Assembly (NCBI GenBank): GCA_963704875.1
Contig: CAVPIA010000005.1
Coordinates: 124,001 to 188,000, forward strand
Direction of reading: 5' to 3'
Source of the DNA: CAMYOC01 sp963704875
GTDB taxonomy: Bacteria; Pseudomonadota; Gammaproteobacteria; Steroidobacterales; XN24
Length of the DNA: 64,000 nucleotides
Within the stretch, counting starts at the first letter, position 1. Every line of letters starts with the position of its first letter. Positions 15,738-24,047 of this stretch are shown piece by piece. Position numbers and translations under genes: made by a program. The notes below the pieces were generated by a model, which was not told the DNA's origin, did not search any database, and saw only the letters and a program-made list of their open reading frames with translations.

Positions 15738-18437
15738 TCAGGCAATATCACTGCCGTCCGGCTCTGCAGGGATATTTGGCTGGACCGGCGGCGGCTGGCT
15801 GGTGGCGCTTGCTGGTGCGGCAGGCTTGGCGGTTGCCGCGGCCGGCGGTGATTGCTTCGATCCGGACAGCATCGGGCCAAGTTCCGGATCCACCGAACGC
15901 AAATGCAGGTCGCGCTGCGGGAAGGGGATCTCGATACCGTTGTCGGCCAGCGCGCGGTTGATGCCCACGTTGAGCTGGGTCAGGACCTGAAGACCGTCGT
16001 TGAAGTTACACCAGGCGCGCAACTCAAAGTCCAGAGAGCTATCGCCAAAACCATGAAAGACCACAAACGGCTCTGGTTCCGGTATGACCAGAGGGTTGGC
16101 GTTGGCGACTTCCGTTACCAGTTCCATAACCCGTTCCGGATCGGTGCCGTAGGCGACGCCAAAAGGCACGTGCTGTCGCTTGGTGATGTCTGACAGAGTC
16201 CAGTTGACCACTTGCCCGGAGATAAACTCGGAGTTGGGCACGATGACTTCCGATCCGTCATAGGTTCGCAGCGTGCTGGCACGGATGCCGATCCGCGTCA
16301 CGCGCCCCAGCAGCGTGCCGACTTCGATCGTGTCGCCTGCCTGGATCGGTCGCTCGAAGGCCAGAATCAGCCCGGCCACAAAGTTATTGACGATGGCCTG
16401 CAGACCGAAACCGATGCCCACGCTGAGCGCGCCGGCAACGATCGCCAGTCGCCCGAGTTCAAACCCGGCCGCGGCCAGCGCGATCAGGAATGCGATGGTG
16501 ATCACGCCGTAATTGACCATCATGTTGATCGTCGACGGCACGCCACGCGGCAGACGCAGACGCGGATACACATCCTCCTGCAGGATGAAACGCAGGAAGC
16601 GCGAGATCAGGACGCCCAGGTACAGTGCTACCAGGAACGCCAACACGTCGCCGACTGACAAAGTGAAGTTGCCGATCGACAAGGTGCTCGAACCGAGCCA
16701 ACGGAAAGCGTCAACTGTGGGACCGAAAATGCCGAAGATCTTGAGACCGATGGCGAGCCAAAGCAGGATGCCGGCGGCGTCGAGGACCCGGTTGAATCGC
16801 CTGCGGACTGCGTCCGAGGAGCCGCGCAAAGAACGCAGTCCGGCGGTGACCGGCGAGCGCAGCAACACTTCCAGCAGTCCCCGCGCGAGTAGCGAGAAGA
16901 CGAAGATACCCAGGCCGACATAGATCAGCACCAGGGTTGCGTTGGTCAGCCAGTAGGCCAATGACAGGATGCCGACGACGTTGGCAATAATGGCGACCAG
17001 AAGCGAAACGGTGGCGGCACGAACTGCCAGTTTCCAAGCCACGCGCCAGGTCTTCCTGACATTGCTGCCGGAGCCGCCGCGGAGTTCGGCCCAAAGAAGC
17101 GCGGTCAGCGCAAGCGCTGCGATGAGCAGGTGAATCAGACGGCCGGCCAGCGGCTGCGCGGCGATGGTGTCAGTGACCGAGTCAACCGCAAAGACTGCGA
17201 TCAGCATATAGGCGCCGATACGGCGGTGCTTGTCCAGCGCAGTCGTCAGCAGCGCCAGCAGAGGTAACGCCAGCAACGCTCTGTTGATGTCCAGCAGCGC
17301 CAGCGGCGCGCCGGGATAGATGGCCCGGGTGAATGCGAGCGAGATGAAAGCCGCAGTTGCCAATGGGTAGGCGAACAGATTGACCGCATCGGCGCTGGGC
17401 GCTTCGCCCGTGTTGTACCAGCGATCGAGTCTTGATTTGGTATACAGCAACAACACGATCAGGATCAGGAACAACAATGCGTGCGCCGCGACGCGATCAA
17501 GGTTGGCAGACAAATAAGCGCGGACGCCGCTCAATGCAGAGCGGACCGGTACGGTGACTTCCGATTCGACCTGTTCGGCTGCGGTAGGCTCAGCAACCCG
17601 GCCCTCTTCATCCTTAACGTCGCTGTCGCTGTCGCTGTCGCCGTCGCTTTGTCCGGTCTCGCTGGCGCTGCCCGAATGGCGAAAAATCGCTGCCCACAGC
17701 GGCGGCGCATCGATCTTCAATAACTCCTTGCGCTGGAGCGCGATCGCCTGGTCGATGCGGGCAAGCGCGTCGTCAACCAGATCCAGGGATCCGGCCAGGC
17801 TGCTCTGGTATGTCAGCACGCGGTCGATTCTGGTTTTGAGCTCGCCGTCCAGAGCCTCGATTTCTGCAATCATCGCCGAAACCTGATCGCTTATCGCGCC
17901 GGGAAGCTGGACCTGATCACGCGTATCAAAGGTCTTTTTCCACGGCTTAAGCAATTCAGCCAGACGCACCCGGAATTCGTTCAGCGCCGTGGCCTGCTCA
18001 CTCAGCTGCGTCTGAAACCCGGACATCTGGTTACGGGTGTTCTGCCATGTCAGTTCCAGGTTTCCGAGGTTGCGGGCGCTGAGTAAAGGCAGGTCCCTTG
18101 CCTTGAGTTCGGTCAACGACTTGCTGATCAACTCCTGGCTGCTATCCAGCTGGGAAATGATCTGGTTCACCAGCGGCAGTGGCTGGCTCTTCTCACGCAG
18201 TGTGCGCAGCGCGGCCCGGGTCGACTCAATCCGCTCCGGAATAATCGTCGCGCTGATGGCGGTAACCGGCGCCGGCTCAGGTTTCGCGGCGGTAGTTGGC
18301 GCGCCATCCGTGGGCTCTTCGTTGCCCGGCGTGGTCTGGCCCCAGGCGCTGTGGCCTGCCAGCAGAAGACAGAGCAGGAATACGCCAATGCCTGGCGGCG
18401 TCCAGGTGGAGTGATGAGAAGTGCTGCCGTTGTGCAT
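15738..18437 (-). CDS. Large mechanosensitive channel of the MscS family (MscK/YbiO-like, with DUF3772)
   Basis: An 899-residue inner-membrane channel that should open under membrane tension and release solutes on osmotic downshock. It has a signal peptide (ending HSAWGQ) and a helical, coiled-coil periplasmic domain to about residue 310 (DUF3772-like). Then come some eleven membrane segments, and finally the MscS pore helix and beta domain with FGLQAIVNNFVAGLILAFERP and DTIEVGTLLGRVTRIGIRAS. The C terminus is Pro/Ala-rich. A run of Asp-Ser pairs (DGDSDSDSD) at about residue 270 comes from a 6-base DNA repeat at 17619-17648. No potassium-regulation domain is present. It is followed closely by the enolase-like gene. 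Confidence 0.9.
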   Translation of the reverse strand: MHNGSTSHHSTWTPPGIGVFLLCLLLAGHSAWGQTTPGNEEPTDGAPTTAAKPEPAPVTAISATIIPERIESTRAALRTLREKSQPLPLVNQIISQLDSSQELISKSLTELKARDLPLLSARNLGNLELTWQNTRNQMSGFQTQLSEQATALNEFRVRLAELLKPWKKTFDTRDQVQLPGAISDQVSAMIAEIEALDGELKTRIDRVLTYQSSLAGSLDLVDDALARIDQAIALQRKELLKIDAPPLWAAIFRHSGSASETGQSDGDSDSDSDVKDEEGRVAEPTAAEQVESEVTVPVRSALSGVRAYLSANLDRVAAHALLFLILIVLLLYTKSRLDRWYNTGEAPSADAVNLFAYPLATAAFISLAFTRAIYPGAPLALLDINRALLALPLLALLTTALDKHRRIGAYMLIAVFAVDSVTDTIAAQPLAGRLIHLLIAALALTALLWAELRGGSGSNVRKTWRVAWKLAVRAATVSLLVAIIANVVGILSLAYWLTNATLVLIYVGLGIFVFSLLARGLLEVLLRSPVTAGLRSLRGSSDAVRRRFNRVLDAAGILLWLAIGLKIFGIFGPTVDAFRWLGSSTLSIGNFTLSVGDVLAFLVALYLGVLISRFLRFILQEDVYPRLRLPRGVPSTINMMVNYGVITIAFLIALAAAGFELGRLAIVAGALSVGIGFGLQAIVNNFVAGLILAFERPIQAGDTIEVGTLLGRVTRIGIRASTLRTYDGSEVIVPNSEFISGQVVNWTLSDITKRQHVPFGVAYGTDPERVMELVTEVANANPLVIPEPEPFVVFHGFGDSSLDFELRAWCNFNDGLQVLTQLNVGINRALADNGIEIPFPQRDLHLRSVDPELGPMLSGSKQSPPAAATAKPAAPASATSQPPPVQPNIPAEPDGSDIA

Positions 18438-18636
18438 GAAATGCGGTTCCGGGATTAACTGCTTGACGCAAGCCTAGTGAGGAAGGGTCGAGCCGGCAAG
18501 TTCCGCGGCATTCCGCGACAATACTCTCGGCTGGAAGGCCGGGACATAAAGGCGGTCGGCGGAGCGGGTTTGGGCAGCGTCCGTGTTGTTGTTATCCTCA
18601 CCGGCTAAATTGCTTCCCCGGGCTGGATAACCGTCG

Positions 18637-20106
18637 ATGAGTCTGTTCAACCGCTGTCTGCGCACAACAATCGCCACGGGCTTGCTGGGCGTGTTCTGTC
18701 ACAGCGCAATGGCCGGGGAGCATCAGGCAGCAAGTGATTCGCCGACGCAAACCATGCGTCTTGACTACTTCCACACCGGTAATGCAAATCAGGAAATTTT
18801 TGCCGTGGACAAAGTGGCGATAGAGCCTTTGCCCTGGCCGGGCCACCCGGACCGGGCGATCGACACGCTGGGTCTCGGCGACTATTTCTTCGAGGTGGTG
18901 GACCCTGATTCAGGGGTAGTGCTGTATTCACGTGGCTTCAGTGGCATCTATCCGGAGTGGGAAGAGATGGCTGAGGCGACGACCGAGTTCCGTACTTTCC
19001 ACGAGTCACTGCGTTTTCCGGAACCCGCCACACCGGTGCTGATCAGGGTTTTCCGCCGCGATGCCGGCAACCGTTTCGTGAACGCATGGGAGACCGTCGT
19101 TGACCCGGCGGACATCGCCGTCGACCGGGCGCCGCCCCCGGCGCAAGCGCCGTTGATCGTGCTGCAGCAGACGGGTGCGCCGGCCGACAAGGTCGACCTG
19201 CTGATCCTCGGTGACGGCTATACCCCTGCTGAGATGGGCAAGTTTGAGGACGACGCCCGGCGCATGATGGAAGCCTTGTTCTCAGTGTCTCCTTTCCGCG
19301 AACGCAGAGACGACTTCAATCTCTGGGCCATGGCGCCCGCCGCGGCACGCTCGGGCGTATCGCGGCCGTCTTCCGGGGTGCAGCGTTACACCGTTCTCGG
19401 CACCCGTTATGACGCATTTGGCAGTGAACGTTATGTGCTCACCTTCGACAATCGCGCGCTGCGCGAGATTGCTGCGCACGCGCCCTACGAATTCATGGAG
19501 ATCCTGGTGAATAACCAAACCTACGGAGGCGGGGGTGTGCATGGCATGTATGCGACTGCTGCGGTCGACAGCGCCTGGGCGGATTATCTGTTCGTTCACG
19601 AGTTCGGCCACCATTTTGCCGCGCTGGCCGACGAGTACTTCACCTCGCCGGTTGCTTATCAGGCGAAATCGCCCGACGTGGAGCCATGGGAGCCAAATGT
19701 GACGGCGCTGCTGGATGCTGATGCGCCCAAGTGGCGATCCCTGATGCCGGCAGCGACGTCAACTGCGACGCCCATACCGACGCCATGGCCCAAAAAGGCT
19801 TTTGAGACCTACGCGCGCGATTTTCAGGCCCGGCGGCAGCAGATTCGTGCAGAGGACCGGCCCGAAGCCGAGATGAACGCATTGTTTGCGGACGCTCAGG
19901 CATATTTCGACCAACTGCTCGGCGATGCTGCGTATCGGGATCAGCTCGGCGCGTTTGAAGGCGCCTACTACGAAGCCGAGGGCTACTACCGGCCTGCGAT
20001 GAATTGCCTGATGTTTACACGCAATCCGGTCTTTTGCCCGGTTTGCTCGAAGACCGTGAGCGACACTATTGATCTGTATGCCGGCCCGGCCGTAACAGTC
20101 CCGTAA
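18637..20106 (+). CDS. Secreted zinc peptidase of the M64 (IgA peptidase) family
   Basis: A 489-residue exported metallopeptidase. The signal peptide ends near HSAMA. An N-terminal beta domain (LDYFHTG to about residue 150) precedes the catalytic domain, which starts at KVDLLILGDGYTPAEMGKF. The zinc site is HEFGHHFAALADEY, an HExxH motif with a later acidic residue, as in peptidase M64. The founding family member cleaves IgA, but free-living bacteria also carry many M64 proteins of unknown target, so a nutrient or envelope role is likelier here. Cysteines near the C terminus (NCLM, FCPVCSKTV) may form disulfides or bind metal. It is a single gene followed by a strong terminator. Confidence 0.9.
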   Translation: MSLFNRCLRTTIATGLLGVFCHSAMAGEHQAASDSPTQTMRLDYFHTGNANQEIFAVDKVAIEPLPWPGHPDRAIDTLGLGDYFFEVVDPDSGVVLYSRGFSGIYPEWEEMAEATTEFRTFHESLRFPEPATPVLIRVFRRDAGNRFVNAWETVVDPADIAVDRAPPPAQAPLIVLQQTGAPADKVDLLILGDGYTPAEMGKFEDDARRMMEALFSVSPFRERRDDFNLWAMAPAAARSGVSRPSSGVQRYTVLGTRYDAFGSERYVLTFDNRALREIAAHAPYEFMEILVNNQTYGGGGVHGMYATAAVDSAWADYLFVHEFGHHFAALADEYFTSPVAYQAKSPDVEPWEPNVTALLDADAPKWRSLMPAATSTATPIPTPWPKKAFETYARDFQARRQQIRAEDRPEAEMNALFADAQAYFDQLLGDAAYRDQLGAFEGAYYEAEGYYRPAMNCLMFTRNPVFCPVCSKTVSDTIDLYAGPAVTVP

Positions 20107-20250
20107 CATCCCCGCAGCAAAATGAAACCTGATCGAAGGCTGGCACCGTCAATCCCCGTCGGCGGCCGGCCACCCCGGTCAGGCTCGTCTCCCTGAGACT
20201 GGCCCGAGTCGATCTTTGGCGGAAGTTCCAGATTCGCCGCAAGCGTATTG

Positions 20251-20277
20251 CCCGGGTCCCTGACCCGGGATTTTTTT
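20251..20277 (+). terminator. Rho-independent terminator after the M64 peptidase gene
   Basis: The perfect 8-base stem CCCGGGTC/GACCCGGG with a 3-base loop is followed by A and seven T. It lies about 145 bases past the stop codon, in a gap otherwise without features. Confidence 0.9.
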
Positions 20278-20334
20278 GCCGGGATTGGACAGCAGATGCA
20301 GGCGGGCGGCCTGCGGCCGGCTCCGGTGTGCCTG

Positions 20335-20772
20335 TCAGATATCGTATACGTCGAAATCGCCGGGGTGGACATCGAGCTGACGGCAGATCGCTTCCACCAT
20401 GCCCCGTTCTCTGGCAGTGAAGTCCTGGTCTGCCCGCCCGATCGCCACGCACATCCTTACCACCAGCCCTGCAGCTTCGGGATCTCCGGCCAATGCGCCG
20501 ATACTGGCCATTGCGCGGGCGCGTCCGGCTTCAGGATCATCGCAAATCTGATGCGCGAATGAGTCATATACTCTCACCGCCTGGTCGTGATTGATGCTGC
20601 GTAACTCATCGATACGCACGAGCACCCGGTCGCGGGTGATCAACTCCGACAAACGCTGCTCCTCATCGGCGAGTGCTACCATCGCACAGGCAGCCATGGC
20701 TGCCTCGACAAAGGTCTTATGCTTGCTGCGCTCGCGAATGCCGTCCAGCGTTTCGCGCACAAGATTCAGCAT
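20335..20772 (-). CDS. TerB-family (tellurite-resistance-like) helical protein
   Basis: A 145-residue all-helical cytoplasmic protein matching the TerB fold. The EAAMAACAMVALADEEQRLSE helix pair and the later AIGRADQDFTARERGMVEAIC repeat supply the acidic residues that TerB uses to bind metal. Isolated terB genes are common and usually not proof of tellurite resistance; here no other ter gene is nearby. GGGGAG lies about 9 bases before the ATG. It ends facing the M64 terminator and is probably monocistronic. Confidence 0.88.
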   Translation of the reverse strand: MLNLVRETLDGIRERSKHKTFVEAAMAACAMVALADEEQRLSELITRDRVLVRIDELRSINHDQAVRVYDSFAHQICDDPEAGRARAMASIGALAGDPEAAGLVVRMCVAIGRADQDFTARERGMVEAICRQLDVHPGDFDVYDI

Positions 20773-20896
20773 GGTGTCGTACTCCCCTCGCAGATCCCCG
20801 TTCCAGGAATGGCAAGGCTAGCACAGGCTGCGCAGCATCTGCGGCCGGTGCGGGGGCAGCGGGGGACACCAATTGAAGTCGATGAACACGGTCTGT

Positions 20897-20930
20897 AAAA
20901 AACGGCCGACGGCGAAAGGGCCGTCGGCCG
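20897..20930 (-). terminator. Rho-independent terminator for the KGDR-repeat protein gene
   Basis: The 11-base perfect stem CGGCCGACGGC/GCCGTCGGCCG is followed by six T on the minus strand, 38 bases past the stop at 20968. Confidence 0.9.
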
Positions 20931-20967
20931 GACGCAGTTGCTGAATAGCCCGGGGGGATGAGGCAGA

Positions 20968-21414
20968 TCAGCCGCTGTTTCTTTGGATTCGTAGCTTCTG
21001 CCGGTGCTGGCTGCGACGCTGCACGCGGTTTTCCTGGCCCTGGTCGTATCGTTCCATGCGATGGTCACTTCGGTGGTCGATCCGCTGCCCCTTGCGGTTC
21101 AGACGTTGATCGGTCCGGGCGCCTTTGTTGTCCAGTCTCTGATCGATTCGGTCGCCCTTGCGATCAAGATGACCGGCAGCGCCGCTATAGCCCGCGGCAG
21201 CGGCGAGATTGGAGCGGGTGTCCAGACGCTGATTTATGCGGTCACCTTTTTTGTCATAGCGCCGCTCGATCCGGTCACCGCGCTGGTCCAGACGCTGTTC
21301 AGCGCGATCGCCGCGGGCATCACGGTCTTCCTGGACCTTGATATCGTCCCCGGCCATGGCCTGTGGTGCGCTGACAAGCAGCGTGATCAGAAGGGTGGTT
21401 CTCAATACATTCAT
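20968..21414 (-). CDS. Secreted basic protein made of KGDRIxxRLD repeats
   Basis: No named function is recognised. The 148-residue product has a signal peptide (cut after APQAMA) and then an 11-residue repeat of the form (K/R)GDRI-x-x-R-(L/Y)-D-x. It is present in three copies before a small Ala/Gly linker (SNLAAAAGYSGAAGHLD) and three more after it. The tail is an Arg/Gln/His-rich stretch. The heptad-like spacing and alternating charge suggest a long amphipathic helix or a nucleic-acid- or polyanion-binding surface in the periplasm. It has its own strong terminator, so it is a single-gene unit. Codon use does not look foreign. The true family could be a small Pfam DUF that I cannot name. Confidence 0.75.
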   Translation of the reverse strand: MNVLRTTLLITLLVSAPQAMAGDDIKVQEDRDARGDRAEQRLDQRGDRIERRYDKKGDRINQRLDTRSNLAAAAGYSGAAGHLDRKGDRIDQRLDNKGARTDQRLNRKGQRIDHRSDHRMERYDQGQENRVQRRSQHRQKLRIQRNSG

Positions 21415-21576
21415 AGACTTATCTCCTGGCGTCTCCGCTGGGGCGGGTCCTCAGCAGGTACAACGGACCAGGCCCGGATCGGTTGACAGCCCGCCTGCCG
21501 GACTTCAGCTGTATCGGCCGGACACGCTATAATTCACTGACAAAATCAACAGTCACCAGAGCCATCAGGGGGCACC

Positions 21577-22059
21577 ATGAGTATCGCCAGCACCGTAGAT
21601 TTCGCATTGACCCTGACCGACGTCGACTTTCAGATCCTCAAACATGCGCATGCATCCAGCAGCGCAGAATCCGCCCACAAGGCGCATATCGCAGAGGAGC
21701 AGCTGGCAAAGGCTGTCGCGCTGAAGGACGAGCTCGGACCCTTGCTGGCAGTCATCCCGGCCAGTCACCGACTGGACATTGAATCCCTGCGCAGCATGCT
21801 TCGGCGGCCGCAGCTGGATCTGATGTCGGAAGAAGAAATCGGTCGCGTGTTTTTTGATTGCGAGACCGGCGCGGTGCCGCCACTGGGTCCGGACTACCGG
21901 GTCCCGACCATCGTCGATCGCGTGTTGATGAAGATGGATGATATTTATTTTGAAGCCGGTGATCATCGCGACCTGGTGCATGTCGATCGCACCAGTTTTC
22001 GCAAGCTGATGCGCGGTGTTGAGTTCACCCGGATCAGCAACCCTATCCAGCAGACCTGA
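21577..22059 (+). CDS. YbaK/EbsC-type aminoacyl-tRNA deacylase
   Basis: A 160-residue protein of the prolyl-tRNA-editing fold that removes wrongly attached amino acids from tRNA. The KAVALKDELGPLLAVIPASHRLD stretch contains the conserved lysine and the PASH/PADR-like strand. MSEEEIGRVFFDCETGAVPPLG and MDDIYFEAGDHRDLVHVD match the substrate-pocket strands. AGGGGGC lies 5 bases before the ATG. It is monocistronic. Which mischarged tRNA it edits cannot be read from sequence. Confidence 0.88.
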   Translation: MSIASTVDFALTLTDVDFQILKHAHASSSAESAHKAHIAEEQLAKAVALKDELGPLLAVIPASHRLDIESLRSMLRRPQLDLMSEEEIGRVFFDCETGAVPPLGPDYRVPTIVDRVLMKMDDIYFEAGDHRDLVHVDRTSFRKLMRGVEFTRISNPIQQT

Positions 22060-22217
22060 CACTGTTTGTGCCGGAACCTGCCGCCGCTCACGCGACTTCG
22101 CTCGTCGCTGGTGGAGGATTCGTGAAGCGCAGCATTGTTTTTCCTGGTTGAGCCGCTAAGCTAGGCGTCGACGGCTGCTCCAGACGGCCGCAATTGGAGG
22201 AGAGCGGCACTGCAGCA

Positions 22218-24047
22218 ATGCAGCCGCCAGGGTACGTGAAGCCTACCGATACCTCTGACCCGGATTACTATCATCGGGTCGTCGACTGCCAGTGGGCCTG
22301 TCCGGCTCATACTGATGTGCCGGAGTACATCCGGCTCATCGCCCAGGGGCAGTTCACTGACGCATACATGGTTAACCGGGAATCCAATGTGTTTCCGGGC
22401 ATCCTCGGTCGCGTCTGTGATCGGCCATGCGAGCCTGCCTGTCGACGCGGACGCGTGGAAAGCAAGCCGGTGGCGATCTGCAGATTAAAGCGTGTTGCTG
22501 CGGATTTGCGCGGGGACGTGCGCGACCGCTTGCCATCAATCCCGAACACGAAAAACGGCAAGCGCATCGTGTGTATCGGCGCCGGGCCGGCTTCGTTGAC
22601 GGTCGCTAACGATCTGGCGCCGCTGGGATACGAGATCACGATTCTGGAGGCGCTGGGCAAGCCGGGCGGCCTGATGAGATCGAACATCCCTTCGTTCCGA
22701 TTGCCGGCCAACGTGTTGGACGAAGAGATCTCGATGATCATCGAGATGGGCGTCGACCTGCAGCTTGGGCAGCGTGTCGACAGCATGAGCAGCCTGATTG
22801 AGCAAGGCTGGGATGCGGTGTTTGTCGGCAGTGGCGCGCCACGCGGCAAGAACCTGAAGCTACCCGGGCGTGACGAAGCAGCGGCCAATATCCACATCGG
22901 CATCGACTGGCTGGAGTCGGTCGCGTTCGATCATGTGGAGAGCATCGGCGAGCGTGTGTTGATTATCGGCGTTGGCAATACGGCGATGGATTGCTGCCGC
23001 AGTGCATTACGTCTGGGCGCAAGCGACGTAAAGGTGATGGCACGCAAGCCGCGTGATTTCTTCAAGGCATCGGATTGGGAGCTTGAGGATGCCGAAGAAG
23101 AAAATGTCGAGATTGTCGTTAATCACGCGCCGCGGGAGTTTGTGATCGTGGATGGTCACCTGCGCGGAATGGTTTTCGATCTGATGGAATACGACCTCGA
23201 TGATAAGGGCCGGATCACCGAAAGTCGCGTGGTCGGTCAGGAAACCCTGCCTTGCGACGATGTCGTGCTGGCGATCGGGCAGGACAACGCCTTCCCCTGG
23301 ATCGAGCGCGATCTCGGCATCGAATTCGACAAATGGGATGTGCCGGCGGTAGATGAGACTACCTTCCAGTCGACCCGTCCTGGCGTGTTTTTTGGCGGCG
23401 ATTCGGCATTTGGACCGAAGAACATTATCTGGGCTGTCGAACACGGTCATCAGGCAGCGGTCTCCATCCACCGTCATTGTTTCGGTGAGGCGCTGGATGA
23501 GCGTCTGCCGGTCACGATGAACCTGTCCAGCCGCAAGATGGGCATTCATGAGTGGTCCTACCAAAACGATTACAACACGTCTGAGAGGCGGCTGATGCCG
23601 CACGTGGATCTAAAAGAACGCTTCCGCAAGCTCGACATCGAAGTGGAACTCGGTTTTAGCGCCGAACAGGCGGCCCATGAGGTGCAGCGCTGTCTGAACT
23701 GTGATGTGCAGACGGTGTTTGCGGAGAATCTGTGCATCGAATGTGATGCATGCATAGATATCTGTCCGACCGATTGTCTGACCATGACCGCGGATGGAAC
23801 CGAAGAAGAATTGAGAAACAGCCTTAAAGCGCCGGCGGACAATCCGGAGCAGGCTTTGTTCGCCTCGGGCCCTCTCAAGTACACCGGACGATTGATGATC
23901 AAGGACGAGAATCTTTGCGTGCATTGCGGGCTGTGCGCGGAGCGTTGCCCCACTGCCGCATGGGATATGCAGAAGAGTGGGTTTAATTTTCCCTACGCGG
24001 TGGACGAGGAACAGGCATGGCAGAGTCGCAAACGCCGGACCGCATAA
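22218..24047 (+). CDS. GltD-like FAD/NAD(P)-binding oxidoreductase with N- and C-terminal iron-sulfur domains
   Basis: A 609-residue electron-transfer subunit. The N terminus has the adrenodoxin-reductase/GltD cysteine set (Cys24, 28, 67, 71, 75 and 88, with CDRPCEPAC). The FAD loop GAGPASLTVA at about 121-130 comes next, then an NAD(P)-binding Rossmann segment (VLIIGVGNTAMDCC). A dicluster ferredoxin tail follows (CIECDACIDICPTDC and CVHCGLCAERCP). It probably passes electrons between the 2-oxoacid oxidoreductase encoded next and NAD(P)H. ATG 22218 is preferred to the TTG at 22194, although the GGAGGAG site lies rather far upstream. It overlaps the next gene by 31 bases, so the complex is surely co-translated. 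Confidence 0.9.
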   Translation: MQPPGYVKPTDTSDPDYYHRVVDCQWACPAHTDVPEYIRLIAQGQFTDAYMVNRESNVFPGILGRVCDRPCEPACRRGRVESKPVAICRLKRVAADLRGDVRDRLPSIPNTKNGKRIVCIGAGPASLTVANDLAPLGYEITILEALGKPGGLMRSNIPSFRLPANVLDEEISMIIEMGVDLQLGQRVDSMSSLIEQGWDAVFVGSGAPRGKNLKLPGRDEAAANIHIGIDWLESVAFDHVESIGERVLIIGVGNTAMDCCRSALRLGASDVKVMARKPRDFFKASDWELEDAEEENVEIVVNHAPREFVIVDGHLRGMVFDLMEYDLDDKGRITESRVVGQETLPCDDVVLAIGQDNAFPWIERDLGIEFDKWDVPAVDETTFQSTRPGVFFGGDSAFGPKNIIWAVEHGHQAAVSIHRHCFGEALDERLPVTMNLSSRKMGIHEWSYQNDYNTSERRLMPHVDLKERFRKLDIEVELGFSAEQAAHEVQRCLNCDVQTVFAENLCIECDACIDICPTDCLTMTADGTEEELRNSLKAPADNPEQALFASGPLKYTGRLMIKDENLCVHCGLCAERCPTAAWDMQKSGFNFPYAVDEEQAWQSRKRRTA

